DNA of 64,000 nucleotides, taken from Labrenzia sp. PHM005. GTDB lineage: Bacteria; Pseudomonadota; Alphaproteobacteria; Rhizobiales; Stappiaceae. Of the stretch, positions 28,044 to 37,453 are shown in pieces. Where the stretch lies: positions 5,451,001 through 5,515,000 of the forward strand of contig NZ_CP041191.1 of NCBI RefSeq assembly GCF_006517275.1, written 5' to 3'. The translations under genes and the position numbers were made by a program. Positions within the stretch are counted from its first letter, which is position 1, and each line of letters begins with the position of its first letter. The notes beneath the pieces were generated by a model. The model was not told where the DNA came from, made no database searches, and saw nothing but the letters and a program-made list of their open reading frames with translations.

Positions 28044-29138
28044 TCAAGGATTTTCGGACGCCCAGGCATCAACATTGGCGTCCCGGGCTTCCCGTAAGGA
28101 CGCAAGTCCGGTTTCATTGAGCTTGGCAATCAGACCGGTCAGGATTTCGTCAATCAAAGCCGGGCCCTTGAAGACCAGGGATGAATAGAGCTGCAGCAGG
28201 TCAGCACCCGCCGCAATCTTCGTCCACGCCGTCTCCGCGCTGTCGATGCCGCCAACGCCGATGATCGGCAAATCCGGGCCTGCGAGTCTGCGTGCCTTTG
28301 CCAGCATGATGGTTGATTTGCGGAACAGTGGCCGGCCGGAAAGTCCGCCGGTTTCCTGATAAGGCCCCGTGCCACTCAACCCCTCCCGGGAGATCGTGGT
28401 GTTGGAAACAATCAAGCCGTCGACCTTCTTGTCCAGTACCTCTTCGACGATATCTTCAAGATCTTCAGCGACCACATCGGGTGCAATCTTCAGCAAAACC
28501 GGCACTTGCCGGCCGGACTTGGCAATGTTTTCGTCTCTCGCGGCCATAACGCCACTCAAAAGATCTGCGAGTGCCGAGCGCGCCTGCAAATCCCGCAATC
28601 CGGGAGTGTTGGGAGAGGAAATATTGACCGCGAAATACGACGCGAATTCTGAAAACGCATGTATTCCGGCGACATAGTCCGCAATCCGGTCATCGGCATC
28701 TTTGTTCGCGCCGACATTGATACCAAGAACCCCCGGTTTGCCAGCCCGGACAGTGAGCCGGGCGCGCAGTGCATCATGGCCCTCGTTGTTAAAACCATAC
28801 CGGTTGATCACCCCCTGATCGCCCGGCAAACGGAACACCCGCGGTCTCGGATTGCCGGCTTGCGCCCGCGGGGTCACCGATCCGGCCTCGGCAAAGCCGA
28901 AGCCGAGTTTGAGCAACTCATCGGGCACTTCGCCGTTCTTATCGAACCCGGCTGCCATACCAAGCGGATTGGGAAACTTGAGATCCCATAGGTTCACAGC
29001 AAGCCGTGGATCTGAAGCGATTTTCCTGCCCGGAACCAGTCCACTCTTTAACCCCAGTACTGTCACGCGGTGAGCGGTTTCCGCGTCCAAAAGCTGAAGA
29101 CCTTTTTGGGCCGCTTGTTCCAACCAAGTCACACTCAT
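28044..29138 (-). CDS. pyrD: Dihydroorotate dehydrogenase (quinone), class 2
   Basis: A 364-aa membrane-associated FMN enzyme of pyrimidine biosynthesis, oxidising dihydroorotate to orotate with quinone. An N-terminal amphipathic extension typical of class 2 is present. Signatures are NPLGMAAGFDKNGE, GSVTPRAQAGNPRPRVFRL, INRYGFNNEGHDAL, the catalytic Ser in NISSPNTPGLRDLQ, VSNTTISREGLSG, and the FMN-phosphate region IIGVGGIDSAETA. Its ATG overlaps the stop of the DUF952 gene (ATGA), so both are co-translated. Confidence 0.95.
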   Translation of the reverse strand: MSVTWLEQAAQKGLQLLDAETAHRVTVLGLKSGLVPGRKIASDPRLAVNLWDLKFPNPLGMAAGFDKNGEVPDELLKLGFGFAEAGSVTPRAQAGNPRPRVFRLPGDQGVINRYGFNNEGHDALRARLTVRAGKPGVLGINVGANKDADDRIADYVAGIHAFSEFASYFAVNISSPNTPGLRDLQARSALADLLSGVMAARDENIAKSGRQVPVLLKIAPDVVAEDLEDIVEEVLDKKVDGLIVSNTTISREGLSGTGPYQETGGLSGRPLFRKSTIMLAKARRLAGPDLPIIGVGGIDSAETAWTKIAAGADLLQLYSSLVFKGPALIDEILTGLIAKLNETGLASLREARDANVDAWASENP

Positions 29139-29479
29139 GCATCCAGCTCCGGAAATTGATGGGCCCCATCGCCATCTACCGGCAACTCTTTAACCCACAA
29201 AGCCGACGTTGGATCGAGGTCTTCGTAAAGGTGGGGAAACAAGGCTCCGCCCCGGGAAGGTTCCCATTTTAGAGCCTCTCCGAAAGCCGCAGTATCAAAG
29301 GCTGCGATCAGAAGATCCGTTTGTCCGGCAAAATGCTTGGCGGCGGTCTCCCGGACTTGTTCAGCGCTGGAGAAATGAATGAAACCGTCGGCCAGATCTA
29401 CAGGAGCTCCTTTAAAAACTCCCGCCGTTTCGGCGTCCTGCCACATTGTTTTTGGCACGATTTTAAAAATCACCGACAT
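29135..29479 (-). CDS. DUF952 domain protein
   Basis: The protein is about 114 aa. The family pattern is visible: IFKIVPKTMWQDAETAGVFKGAPVDLADGFIHFSSAEQVRETAAKHFAGQTDLLIAAFD, then RGGALFPHLYEDLD. DUF952 proteins are small, often annotated near pyrD in alphaproteobacteria, and adopt an ADP-ribosyltransferase-like fold; function unknown. Start chosen at ATG 29479 with GGAGC upstream; ATG 29497 is an alternative. Translationally coupled to pyrD. Confidence 0.8.
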   Translation of the reverse strand: MSVIFKIVPKTMWQDAETAGVFKGAPVDLADGFIHFSSAEQVRETAAKHFAGQTDLLIAAFDTAAFGEALKWEPSRGGALFPHLYEDLDPTSALWVKELPVDGDGAHQFPELDA

Positions 29480-29697
29480 CCGCAGCACTTGCTCCATGTA
29501 CTTTGAGGACTTGCTCGATCGGGTTTCCATCGAACTCGTTCGTAAACGCGCGCAACCTACTCAGCCCCGAAGGGTCAGACAAGCGGGCTATAGCGCTCTT
29601 TGCCGCGGTATTTGCATTTTGACGAAAAAAACATCACCTTCCATACTCCAGAAAAAGGGATTTATTCCTGTTTGATGCATTGTGGGAGATGGCCTGA

Positions 29698-30336
29698 ATG
29701 CTGTCGCATGAAAAAGTTTGGGCGGCGATTGACGCTTTGGCGTCTCACAATGGCTTGTCGCCATCAGGCTTAGCGCGGCGAGCTGGCCTCGACCCAACCA
29801 CATTCAACCGCTCCAAACGAGTTGCAGGAGATGGACGCCCGCGCTGGCCGTCCACAGAGTCCCTTGCAAAAATCCTGGAAGCAACGGGCGAAGGATTAAA
29901 AAGCTTCGCGGCACGTGTTGAAACACCGGACAGAGTAACATCGCCGGCACTTCCCAAGGTACCCTTCGCTGGACTTTCGGATGTTACCGAGCAGGCTGCT
30001 TTCGATCCCACCGGCCAACCGCAGGGGACGCTATGGGAGACAGTGACGTTTCCGGCAGCGGATAACCAAAGCGTTTTTGCATTGCAAGTCTCCGGCGACA
30101 ACCTGTTGCCGCTTTATAGGCAAGGCGATGTTATTATCGTTGCGCCATCTTCTGCGGTCAGCCGCGGCGACCGGATTATCATAAAACCTTCCGAGGACCA
30201 CCTTGCTGTCTACACTCTCCTTCAGCGAACGCCGGAGAGATTGAACGTTCAGACAATCGGGGACAAGCCTGAGAAGATTGCATTTGAACACTCGGCAATC
30301 GAATGGACTGCCCGTATCATTTGGGCAAGCCAGTAA
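29698..30336 (+). CDS. HTH/S24 LexA-like regulator with substituted catalytic serine
   Basis: A 212-aa protein. The N-terminal HTH (NGLSPSGLARRAGLDPTTFNRSKR, about 18-41) leads to a linker and a C-terminal peptidase S24/LexA-like domain (about 118-200). The LexA/CI nucleophile position, normally SGDSM, reads SGDNL (Asn135), while the general-base Lys is kept in RIIIKP (about 163). Self-cleavage is therefore not expected; it may act as a constitutive or ligand-controlled repressor. GGGAGA 9 nt before the ATG supports the start. It is followed 18 nt later by the SNase-like gene. Confidence 0.82.
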   Translation: MLSHEKVWAAIDALASHNGLSPSGLARRAGLDPTTFNRSKRVAGDGRPRWPSTESLAKILEATGEGLKSFAARVETPDRVTSPALPKVPFAGLSDVTEQAAFDPTGQPQGTLWETVTFPAADNQSVFALQVSGDNLLPLYRQGDVIIVAPSSAVSRGDRIIIKPSEDHLAVYTLLQRTPERLNVQTIGDKPEKIAFEHSAIEWTARIIWASQ

Positions 30337-30354
30337 CAGGGTTGAGACCCGGAT

Positions 30355-31263
30355 ATGAAGATCCGCCCGCTATTGATCCCCCTTGCCGTTGTCGGCGCTT
30401 TCGGTGGCACAGTCGCCTGGCTGGTCCTTGCCGATCCGCCGCCTCCACCAGACACATCTGGCAGGGTTGATGCGCCACAAGCGGCTGAGACCAAAGTGGA
30501 AGCTCCATCCACAAAACAGTCAGAACCCGCGACCGCTCAAGCGGGCACGGCAACGTCAGCAGTCCCACCACCAGATGAAATCCGGGACGTATCTCCAGAA
30601 GGTGTTTCTGCGCCAGAAGTCACCGGAAACCTGACCCGGATTGAACCTTCCGAGCGCTTCCTGGAACTCATGAACCCTCCGGTCGAACCGATTCCAGAGG
30701 GGCCGTTGAACCTGGTCCATGTCGAGGTTTTGGACGGTGGGCATCTAAAAGCCGGGCAATTGACGGTGAAGCTCGCACATATCGACCCGTTGCCTCTGGA
30801 CGCGACATGCAAGACCGAGATGGGGGCATCGTGGCCGTGTGGCACACGGGCAAGGACCTTTTTACGCGGGCTTGTCCGGCGGTTCAAAGTGACTTGTTCC
30901 AAAGAAGAAGACTTGGCCCCTCAGAAAATCACAGCTGAATGCCAACGGGGAAAAATTGACCTGGGCAAACAACTTGTCCGCTTTGGCTGGGCAAAACCGC
31001 TAGACACTGCGCCAGAGGGACTGAAAGAACTGGCCGAAGAAGCAAAGGCGGAAGAAATCGGACAATGGCAGACCGACTGGTATTCCGACCTTCCGGAGAG
31101 CAACTGGGCCGATCAAACCGGTCAGGAACCGCTCACGGCTGAAGATCTTGCTCCTGATGTCATCGACTGGAGCCTTCGCACGTTCCAAGGCGATGCAACG
31201 ACCCTTTTGGATGACCCCGTTCCTGAAGAAGACCTGCTGACTGACGAATTGCCTGAGCAATAG
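30355..31263 (+). CDS. Membrane-anchored SNase-like (thermonuclease family) protein
   Basis: A 302-aa protein with an N-terminal signal/anchor (LLIPLAVVGAFGGTVAWLVLA) and a Pro/Ala/Thr-rich linker (about 25-105). Its OB-type domain (about 120-230) has the staphylococcal-nuclease-like arrangement KLAHIDPL, WPCGTRARTFLRGLVRRFKVTC, CQRGKIDLGKQLVRFGWAKPL. The acidic tail is unusual. Cysteines suggest a disulfide in the periplasm. Whether the nuclease residues are complete cannot be judged without an alignment. Probably co-transcribed with the upstream S24-type regulator. Confidence 0.7.
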   Translation: MKIRPLLIPLAVVGAFGGTVAWLVLADPPPPPDTSGRVDAPQAAETKVEAPSTKQSEPATAQAGTATSAVPPPDEIRDVSPEGVSAPEVTGNLTRIEPSERFLELMNPPVEPIPEGPLNLVHVEVLDGGHLKAGQLTVKLAHIDPLPLDATCKTEMGASWPCGTRARTFLRGLVRRFKVTCSKEEDLAPQKITAECQRGKIDLGKQLVRFGWAKPLDTAPEGLKELAEEAKAEEIGQWQTDWYSDLPESNWADQTGQEPLTAEDLAPDVIDWSLRTFQGDATTLLDDPVPEEDLLTDELPEQ

Positions 31264-31280
31264 CTACTGGCGCATCATAA

Positions 31281-31320
31281 AAAGAATGGCGGCCGATCAG
31301 AGATCAGCCGCCACTGTTTA
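31281..31320 (-). terminator. Terminator of lysS (possibly bidirectional)
   Basis: TGGCGGC-c-GATC-aga-GATC-a-GCCGCCA (31287-31313) is a near-perfect hairpin. On the minus strand it is followed by TTCTTTTTATG. It lies between the convergent SNase-like and lysS genes. Confidence 0.85.
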
Positions 31321-31349
31321 CCACTTCTCATCTCAAAAAGAGTTGGCCG

Positions 31350-33008
31350 TTAAGCGGACAGCTCTCCGGCCAGCGCCTTGGCAATCATCTCGCGGGTTTC
31401 AGAAATACCGTAAAGTGCAACGAACGACCCAAACCGCGGTCCCTTTTCCTGGCCCAGCAACAGTTGGTACAGCGCAGAGAACCAGGCCACTGACACACCT
31501 GGGCCGCCATCCGGGCCTTTCTTTTTCGGATCCTGGTAACGCTCAATCGCACGGGCGACATCCAGAACCGCATCTTGGATCGCCGCACCATCGGCATCTT
31601 CTGGAAGATCGGCCAGCTTGGCGTCAAGCTGCTCAAGCGCCTGCCGCTCGACATCGTCCGGTGTTTTGAAGGACTTGTTCGGTTTGACGAAGTCGTCAAA
31701 GTAACGGATCGCGTAGCCTACAAGCGCATCCAGTTCCGGATGGGTGTCTGCAGTCACACCAGGTGCATAGCGGGAGATAAAGGCCCAGAGAACATCCTTG
31801 CTGTGCGCGTTGGAGGCCGACACCAGATTGAGCAGCATGGCAAACGGCACCGGCAATTCAATCTCGGGAATGTTGCCCGAATGAATGTGCCAAGCCGGGT
31901 TCTGCAGTTTCTGCTCCACCGGCATCTGCGCGTATTTCTGGGCAAACGTGTAATACTCGTCGACGGCCTTTGGGATCACGTCGAAGAACAGCCGTTTTGC
32001 CGTGCGCGGCTTCTGGAACATGTAGAGCGACAGGCTCTCGGTCGGCGCGTAGGTCAGCCACTCGTCAATCGACAGGCCGTTGCCCTTCGACTTGGAGATC
32101 TTCTCACCCTTGTCGTCCAAAAACAGCTCGTAGACGTAATGTTCCGGCGCGGTTCCGCCGAGAACCTTACAGATCTTGTCATAAACAGCCATGTTTGGAC
32201 CGTGGTCCTTGCCGAACATTTCAAAGTCGACATCAAGCGCTGCCCAGCGCGCACCAAAGTCCGGCTTCCATTGCAGCTTCACATTGCCGCCTGTGACCGG
32301 CAGTGTGATGTCCTGACCGTCTTCATCGGTGAAGCTGATCGTGCCGTCCTTGGCGTTCACCTCTTTCATCGGCACATAAAGCACCCGGCCGGAGGTCGGT
32401 GAAATTGGCAGGAACGGTGAATAGGTCGCGCGGCGCTCTTCCCCAAGCGTTGGTAGCATCACGTCCATCAGCTTTTGATAGCGTTCTGCCGCCCGTAGCA
32501 GGATCTCATCAAACTTGCCGGATTTGTAGTACTCGGTCGCACTGGCGAATTCGTAATCAAAGCCAAACGTATCCAGGAACCGGCGCAGCATGGCGTTGTT
32601 GTGGTGGCCAAAGCTCTCATAATCGCCGCCGAACGGGTTCGGCACGACGGTGAGCGGCATTTGCAGGTAAGGCTCCAACGCCGCTTTGTCCGGCACATTT
32701 TCCGGAATCTTGCGCATCCCGTCCATGTCATCGGAAAAACAGATCAACCGAGTTGGGATCTTGTCTTCTGTCAAAACGCGGAATGCCGTGCGCACCATCG
32801 TTGTGCGGGCCACCTCGCCGAAGGTGCCGATATGCGGCAGACCGGACGGACCATAACCCGTTTCAAACAGGACCGGTTTCTGCGGATCCCGTTTTTCGAT
32901 CCGTTTGACCAGTTTTCGCGCTTCTTCGAATGGCCAGGCCTTGGATTTGGCGGCCGCCTCGACAAAGTCTTGCGAAAGGTCAAGCGGAGACAGGGATTGG
33001 TCGGTCAT
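31350..33008 (-). CDS. lysS: Lysyl-tRNA synthetase, class I
   Basis: A 552-aa synthetase of the archaeal/alphaproteobacterial class I type, not the class II enzyme of most bacteria. The HIGH motif is seen as [13 protein letters not shown] (about 53-65) and KMSKS as KISKSKGNG (about 300). It charges tRNA-Lys with lysine. It appears monocistronic and full length, ending in a helical anticodon-binding domain. It has its own terminator. Confidence 0.95.
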   Translation of the reverse strand: MTDQSLSPLDLSQDFVEAAAKSKAWPFEEARKLVKRIEKRDPQKPVLFETGYGPSGLPHIGTFGEVARTTMVRTAFRVLTEDKIPTRLICFSDDMDGMRKIPENVPDKAALEPYLQMPLTVVPNPFGGDYESFGHHNNAMLRRFLDTFGFDYEFASATEYYKSGKFDEILLRAAERYQKLMDVMLPTLGEERRATYSPFLPISPTSGRVLYVPMKEVNAKDGTISFTDEDGQDITLPVTGGNVKLQWKPDFGARWAALDVDFEMFGKDHGPNMAVYDKICKVLGGTAPEHYVYELFLDDKGEKISKSKGNGLSIDEWLTYAPTESLSLYMFQKPRTAKRLFFDVIPKAVDEYYTFAQKYAQMPVEQKLQNPAWHIHSGNIPEIELPVPFAMLLNLVSASNAHSKDVLWAFISRYAPGVTADTHPELDALVGYAIRYFDDFVKPNKSFKTPDDVERQALEQLDAKLADLPEDADGAAIQDAVLDVARAIERYQDPKKKGPDGGPGVSVAWFSALYQLLLGQEKGPRFGSFVALYGISETREMIAKALAGELSA

Positions 33009-33218
33009 GTTCTTCAGATCGTTTCAGTTGTTTTTGAAAGAAAAGCGGGAGAAACCGGCAAACTTTAGGCCTTTGTCCCGCATATTGCGGCGCGACACTA
33101 GAAAAGAGCAAGCCCGCCGTCAATCAATTGTCGGCCGCAACATGCTTGAAGCGGCGTCTTTGAGCCGCTACATCGGGGCAGCAAACAATGCCCGGTAGCG
33201 GCGAAGGAGATTTTTGAA

Positions 33219-33638
33219 GTGTCAGGACAAGACCCGATCAGCATCGAGGAAGCCCTCATCTACATCATGGTGATTGTATCGGCCTCCGATAACTCCATGA
33301 CCGACAACGAGCTGGCAACGATCGGCGACATGATCAAAACCCTGCCGGTGTTCAAGGACTACAATCCGAACAATGTCATTCCGGCAGCTCAGCGCTGCGG
33401 CGACATCCTGCAGGAAGACAACGGCCTGTTCCTGGTGCTGGAACTTGTCGGCGACATCCTGCCGCCCAAACTCTACGACACGGCCTATGCGCTGGCAGTT
33501 GAAGTCGCAGCAGCTGATTTGCACGTTGAAAAAGAAGAACTGCGCCTTCTTCAGCTCCTGCGCGACCGGTTCGGCCTCGACAAACTCACAGTTGCCGCCA
33601 TCGAGCGTGGCGCAATCGCCCGCCACAGGACAGCCTAA
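33219..33638 (+). CDS. TerB family protein
   Basis: A 139-aa all-helical protein with the TerB-like pattern: ALIYIMVIVSASDNSMTDNELATIGDMIKTLPVF, and AVEVAAADLHVEKEELRLLQLLRDRFGLDK. TerB domains bind metal at acidic helix ends and occur in tellurite and stress proteins. The start is GTG 33219 with AGGAG 10 nt upstream. It is 14 nt from the following hydrolase gene, so the pair is probably an operon. Confidence 0.85.
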   Translation: MSGQDPISIEEALIYIMVIVSASDNSMTDNELATIGDMIKTLPVFKDYNPNNVIPAAQRCGDILQEDNGLFLVLELVGDILPPKLYDTAYALAVEVAAADLHVEKEELRLLQLLRDRFGLDKLTVAAIERGAIARHRTA

Positions 33639-33652
33639 GGGAGCAGAGGGCC

Positions 33653-34732
33653 GTGCGTTTCGCACGACGGCGTCTTTTTCTTTGGTCCATCGTGTCCCTC
33701 GTCGGAGGGGCACTTTTGTTTTTTGGCTTTCTGTTTTTATCCGGACTCGGCGACTTTGATCTGTCCGGGTACGAAACGCAGCCGATCTCGTTTGAATACG
33801 ATGGCTTCAATGTTTCAGGCACTTTGCACCGGCCGGAAGGAAAAGATCCGCCTGTTGTCTTGATTGTCCACGGTGACGGGCCGCAAGACCGGTATTCCGG
33901 AGGCGGATATCTGCCGCTGATCCGGGTGCTACTCGACAACGGAATCGCAGTCTATTCCTGGGACAAGCCGGGGGTCGGCGCTAGCCAAGGCGACTGGCTG
34001 GATTTTTCGATGCAAGACCGCGCAGACCTTGCCGAGGCAGCGCTTGAGCGTTTGACGTCTCTTCTGGAGATCCAGAATTCCGCCGTTGGATTCTTGGGCT
34101 TTTCGCAAGCAGGTTGGGTTTTGCCGCACCTTGCGCAGGCAAAAGGACGGGCTGATTTTCTGGTGCTTGTTGGCGGCGCCATTGATTGGCAGCGGCAGGG
34201 CCAGTATTACACCCGCAAGCGCTTGGAGGCGGAAGGAATTTCGTCAGCAAATATTGATGCCGAAATCCGCAAACAATCGGCCCATAACCAGACCCTCTTG
34301 GGAGAGGGTGCAGATTACACAGCGTACCGGCAATCAAAAATCTCGCCGTCACCAATGTCTGAACAGCGCTACCAGTTTGTCCGCAAAAACTGGCGGTCCA
34401 ACGCTACTGTACCGCTCAAAACAGCGACCAAACCTTTCCTCACTGTTCACGGCAGCGAAGATCTAAACGTCGATCCGAATTTCAACTCGGCCCAATATCG
34501 CGCGTTGTTAGAGCACACCCATCCGGCGAACCGTTTCGAAGTCGTTGCCGGAGCCACCCACGGATTGCTGCGCGCCAGCGTTTTCAATTATCAGCGTCCC
34601 GATCAGATGCCGGTGTGGGCCGAATTTGCGTTTATCGCTTTAGGGCGGGAAGCCTATACTCCTTGCGCGATGGATACCATTTTCACTTGGATCCATCAGC
34701 GCGCTCAGGAAACCAAGCCAGAACGGCAATAG
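33653..34732 (+). CDS. Membrane-anchored alpha/beta hydrolase
   Basis: A 359-aa protein with an N-terminal TM anchor (LFLWSIVSLVGGALLFFGFLFL), then an alpha/beta-hydrolase core. The oxyanion region is VVLIVHGDGPQDR, the nucleophile elbow is GFLGFSQAGWVLPH (Ser in GFSQAG), and the Asp and His are probably in VHGSEDLNVDP and GATHGLLR. Substrate unknown; homologues include exported esterases and peptidases. Start GTG 33653 with AGAGGG upstream. Co-directional with the TerB gene. Confidence 0.8.
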   Translation: MRFARRRLFLWSIVSLVGGALLFFGFLFLSGLGDFDLSGYETQPISFEYDGFNVSGTLHRPEGKDPPVVLIVHGDGPQDRYSGGGYLPLIRVLLDNGIAVYSWDKPGVGASQGDWLDFSMQDRADLAEAALERLTSLLEIQNSAVGFLGFSQAGWVLPHLAQAKGRADFLVLVGGAIDWQRQGQYYTRKRLEAEGISSANIDAEIRKQSAHNQTLLGEGADYTAYRQSKISPSPMSEQRYQFVRKNWRSNATVPLKTATKPFLTVHGSEDLNVDPNFNSAQYRALLEHTHPANRFEVVAGATHGLLRASVFNYQRPDQMPVWAEFAFIALGREAYTPCAMDTIFTWIHQRAQETKPERQ

Positions 34733-34884
34733 CTTCGCTCAAGCTCCAGTATTCAGTATTGAAATCAGAACAGACGGTGCTTTCGCACCGATTGCTCCAA
34801 ATTGAATGATTGGTTTTACCCGCCCCTAACCGGCGGCCCGCTATGACGCCTCAGAAGCTGGAAACAGTCAGGGCGGAGACGGGA

Positions 34885-35292
34885 ATGAACAAGCCTTCAC
34901 CGGGCTATCAAGCAACTGTGCGCTATCCTTTAAGGCGCCATCAGCAGCAGGTTTCCCGAAAGGCAGCAAATTCCGCAGACCGCCCGGTCAGGCTCATAGC
35001 AAAACCGCTACCCAAAAAACCAAATTGGGGCGCCCGGATGCTGATCGCTTTCTCTGGATGGTTGATCGGTGTTGCGGCAGTGTCTCTGGTGATGTTCGCC
35101 GAGTACCACTATCCGCTTGCGAAGAACCGGGATCCGGACCTCTTCGCGATTGTCATCGGAACAGGGCTCGCTGGCCACGCAATCTATGCGCTGATGGCTG
35201 CGCTGGCAGTTGCTTTGCTCACTGCTTTTAACCGGCGCAAGTGGATCTTGTGGGTTTTGATCGGTTTTGCCGGTGGCCTGGTCAGCATTTGA
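34885..35292 (+). CDS. Hypothetical inner-membrane protein
   Basis: A 135-aa protein with a basic 50-residue N-terminus followed by three hydrophobic segments (MLIAFSGWLIGVAAVSLVMF, IVIGTGLAGHAIYALMAALAVALL, WILWVLIGFAGGLVSI). I chose ATG 34885 because GGAGACGGGA lies directly upstream; the frame is open back to 34810. No family recognised. Convergent with apaG. Confidence 0.6.
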   Translation: MNKPSPGYQATVRYPLRRHQQQVSRKAANSADRPVRLIAKPLPKKPNWGARMLIAFSGWLIGVAAVSLVMFAEYHYPLAKNRDPDLFAIVIGTGLAGHAIYALMAALAVALLTAFNRRKWILWVLIGFAGGLVSI

Positions 35293-35312
35293 CCAGACCT
35301 GGCTCTGTAACT

Positions 35313-35714
35313 TCAGTTTAAGCTACGGATCGTGTCTGGAAGATCCAGGGAAAAGGCAGGTACTTCGACCTGAAAGGTCGATCCATCCGACCGCTCCATT
35401 TCATAAGAGCCTGCCATGATGCCGGAATCTGTCGCCAGCGGACAATAAGACGAATACTCGTAGGTCTCGCCAGGCTCAATCACCGGCTGCTCGCCGACAA
35501 CACCTTCGCCGCGAACTTCTTCCAGCCGACCCAAGCCGTCCGTAATCATCCAATACCGGCTCAAAAGCTGCACCGGCTGATCTCCGCCATTGTGGATCTC
35601 GACCAGATAGGCCCAAATGTACTCTTGCTCTTCCGGCTTCGACTCGTCATCCAGGTAATACGGCTCGACGGAGACTTCGATGCTGTGAGTGATGGCGCGA
35701 TAACTGCCAGACAC
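35313..35714 (-). CDS. apaG: ApaG protein
   Basis: The protein is about 133 aa with an FN3-like beta fold. Typical segments are ITHSIEVSVEPYYLDDES, YIWAYLVEIHNGGDQPVQLLSRYWMITDGLG, GEGVVGEQPVIEPGETYEYSSYCPLATDSGIMAGSYEM. ApaG is linked to Co2+/Mg2+ tolerance; its biochemistry is unclear. Start GTG 35714 has AAGGA 6 nt upstream, better than the TTG at 35732. Confidence 0.9.
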   Translation of the reverse strand: MSGSYRAITHSIEVSVEPYYLDDESKPEEQEYIWAYLVEIHNGGDQPVQLLSRYWMITDGLGRLEEVRGEGVVGEQPVIEPGETYEYSSYCPLATDSGIMAGSYEMERSDGSTFQVEVPAFSLDLPDTIRSLN

Positions 35715-35860
35715 GTTTGATCCTTTTGACAATCTGGCCCAAGGGCCGTGTTAAGTTGGCTTATAGGGCGATTGACGCAACCGTGAAAGAGTGTGGCTTG
35801 TGAAAAGCGGCCGGATTTCGCATTAACGCCCTAACAATCTCTCTCTAAGACGCTTGATAC

Positions 35861-36469
35861 ATGTTAGACGCACGAATTCGCCCGCTGATAAATCCACCTT
35901 TGACCATGTTCGGGCTGCACCTGGCCCGTGTTGGCGTCAGCGCGAATACAATTACCATCACTGGATTCGGCTTTGGTGTTCTGGCCGCCGTGGCAATCGC
36001 CTATGGATATACATTTGCAGGATTTATCCTGATTGCGCTGAACCGGTTCTTCGATGGACTGGACGGGGCCGTTGCGCGCGCAAACAAAAAAACAGATCTC
36101 GGCGGTTATCTGGATATCACGCTCGATTTTTTCTTCTATGGCGCCATCCCGATTGCCTTTGCCTTCCTGTCTCCAGAGACCAATGCACTTCCGGCAGCCG
36201 CGTTGTTAGCAAGTTTTTACGCCAACGGATCGGCCTTTCTCGCCTTTGCCATCATGGCGGAAAAACGACGGCTTTCGACGTCCCGGCACGGTGTCAAATC
36301 GCTTTATTACCTGGGCGGGCTCGCAGAAGGCACAGAAACCATCGCGCTGTTTTTGCTGATGGCTCTTTTTCCTGCTTGGTTTCCGGTTCTCGCCTGGACG
36401 TTCGCAGCCATCTGCGCCGTCTCGGCTTGCGCGCGCGTCCTGATCAGCTACCACGCTCTGAAAGACTAA
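35861..36469 (+). CDS. CDP-alcohol phosphatidyltransferase family protein
   Basis: A 202-aa membrane enzyme. The full signature DxxDGxxAR...GxxxDxxxD is present (Asp65, Asp68, Gly69, Ala72, Arg73, Gly81, Asp85, Asp89). About six TM helices. It transfers a phosphatidyl or similar group from a CDP-activated donor to an alcohol in phospholipid synthesis; the acceptor is not readable. A 243-aa frame over the same bases is a shadow. Confidence 0.87.
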   Translation: MLDARIRPLINPPLTMFGLHLARVGVSANTITITGFGFGVLAAVAIAYGYTFAGFILIALNRFFDGLDGAVARANKKTDLGGYLDITLDFFFYGAIPIAFAFLSPETNALPAAALLASFYANGSAFLAFAIMAEKRRLSTSRHGVKSLYYLGGLAEGTETIALFLLMALFPAWFPVLAWTFAAICAVSACARVLISYHALKD

Positions 36470-36471
36470 AG

Positions 36472-37365
36472 TCAGCGCGCAGCCAGCGTTTGGCTCTCGC
36501 AAAACTGCCAGAAACTTTGAGCTGCCTTGGATCTGGGGGCCGTTTCCCGCCTTGCCAAAACAATCGACCGCGGCGCGGAGGGTGACAGGGGTAAGACTCG
36601 CACGCCGACCGGATGTTCCGGCACTGCCAGCTCAGCGATGATCGAGTTGCCCAACCCCGCTTTGACCAATGCCAAAATGGAATTCACTTGCAGGATCGTA
36701 TGACTGATCTGAGGTGCTATTCCGGCCACGGCAAACCATTTTTCTACCAGCGGTGCACTGCCGCCTTTGGTGAGAATAAAAGGGTCCACGCCAAAATCTG
36801 CGGCCTGAACTGCCACCTTATCAGCCAGCTTGTGATGATCTGGCACCAAAGCAACCAGTTGATCTGCGGCCAGTGGAACAATTTCTAGATCTTCGACATC
36901 CGGATCAGCCAAGATCGCGGCATCAACACCGCCTTCGCGTAAAACCGCCTGAAGCTGTTCGTCCGGAAACTCCAGAATTTCGACAGCAATGCCCGGAAAT
37001 TTCAGCGCGAAGCTTCCCAGAAGTTTTGGCAGGATGTGAAAGGACGCGGACGATCCGAAAGACCCAAGGCGGACGGTACCGGTCCGGTTTTTGCGGACAT
37101 CGTCCAGATGCCGCAACGCCTTGTCCTGTAACAAGTCGGCCTGCTGGGCATATTGCGCCAGCGCACTCCCCTCATCCGTCAAAGTCAGAGGCCGCGATCC
37201 ACGAACAAGAAAAGCAACTCCAAATCGTTTTTCCAATTGGGCGATGCTCTTGCTGACGGCCGGTTGAGTCACGCCCAGCGCCCGCGCTGCGTCCGATACG
37301 CTCCCAGTCTCCGCAATCAACCGAAGCGCGCGCGCGACAACGAGGGGAATGTCCTGTGAGTTCAT
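36472..37365 (-). CDS. LysR family transcriptional regulator
   Basis: A 297-aa protein. The N-terminal winged HTH is ALRLIAETGSVSDAARALGVTQPAVSKSIAQLEKRFGVAFLVR. The periplasmic-binding-like effector domain follows from about residue 90. It is divergent from a LysE-type exporter gene, the classic LysG-LysE arrangement, so it probably senses the exported amino acid or analogue and activates that gene. A dyad at 37375-37389 lies 10 bp upstream of its start. Confidence 0.9.
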   Translation of the reverse strand: MNSQDIPLVVARALRLIAETGSVSDAARALGVTQPAVSKSIAQLEKRFGVAFLVRGSRPLTLTDEGSALAQYAQQADLLQDKALRHLDDVRKNRTGTVRLGSFGSSASFHILPKLLGSFALKFPGIAVEILEFPDEQLQAVLREGGVDAAILADPDVEDLEIVPLAADQLVALVPDHHKLADKVAVQAADFGVDPFILTKGGSAPLVEKWFAVAGIAPQISHTILQVNSILALVKAGLGNSIIAELAVPEHPVGVRVLPLSPSAPRSIVLARRETAPRSKAAQSFWQFCESQTLAAR

Positions 37366-37374
37366 CGGCTTGAT

Positions 37375-37389
37375 ATAACTTGAGGTTAT
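37375..37389. promoter_or_regulatory. LysR-type operator dyad
   Basis: ATAAC-ttgag-GTTAT is a perfect 5-bp inverted repeat with the spacing of LysR T-N11-A boxes, located in the 88-bp region between the LysR and LysE genes. Confidence 0.6.
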
Positions 37390-37453
37390 TTTTCTATTTC
37401 AATTCATTTCCATAAGTCATCAAAAAAAGCAATCTCCTTGGACGATCCTCATT

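Noticed and set aside
35854..36585. 243-aa frame overlapping the phosphatidyltransferase
   Set aside because: The other frame carries the full DxxDGxxAR...GxxxDxxxD motif.
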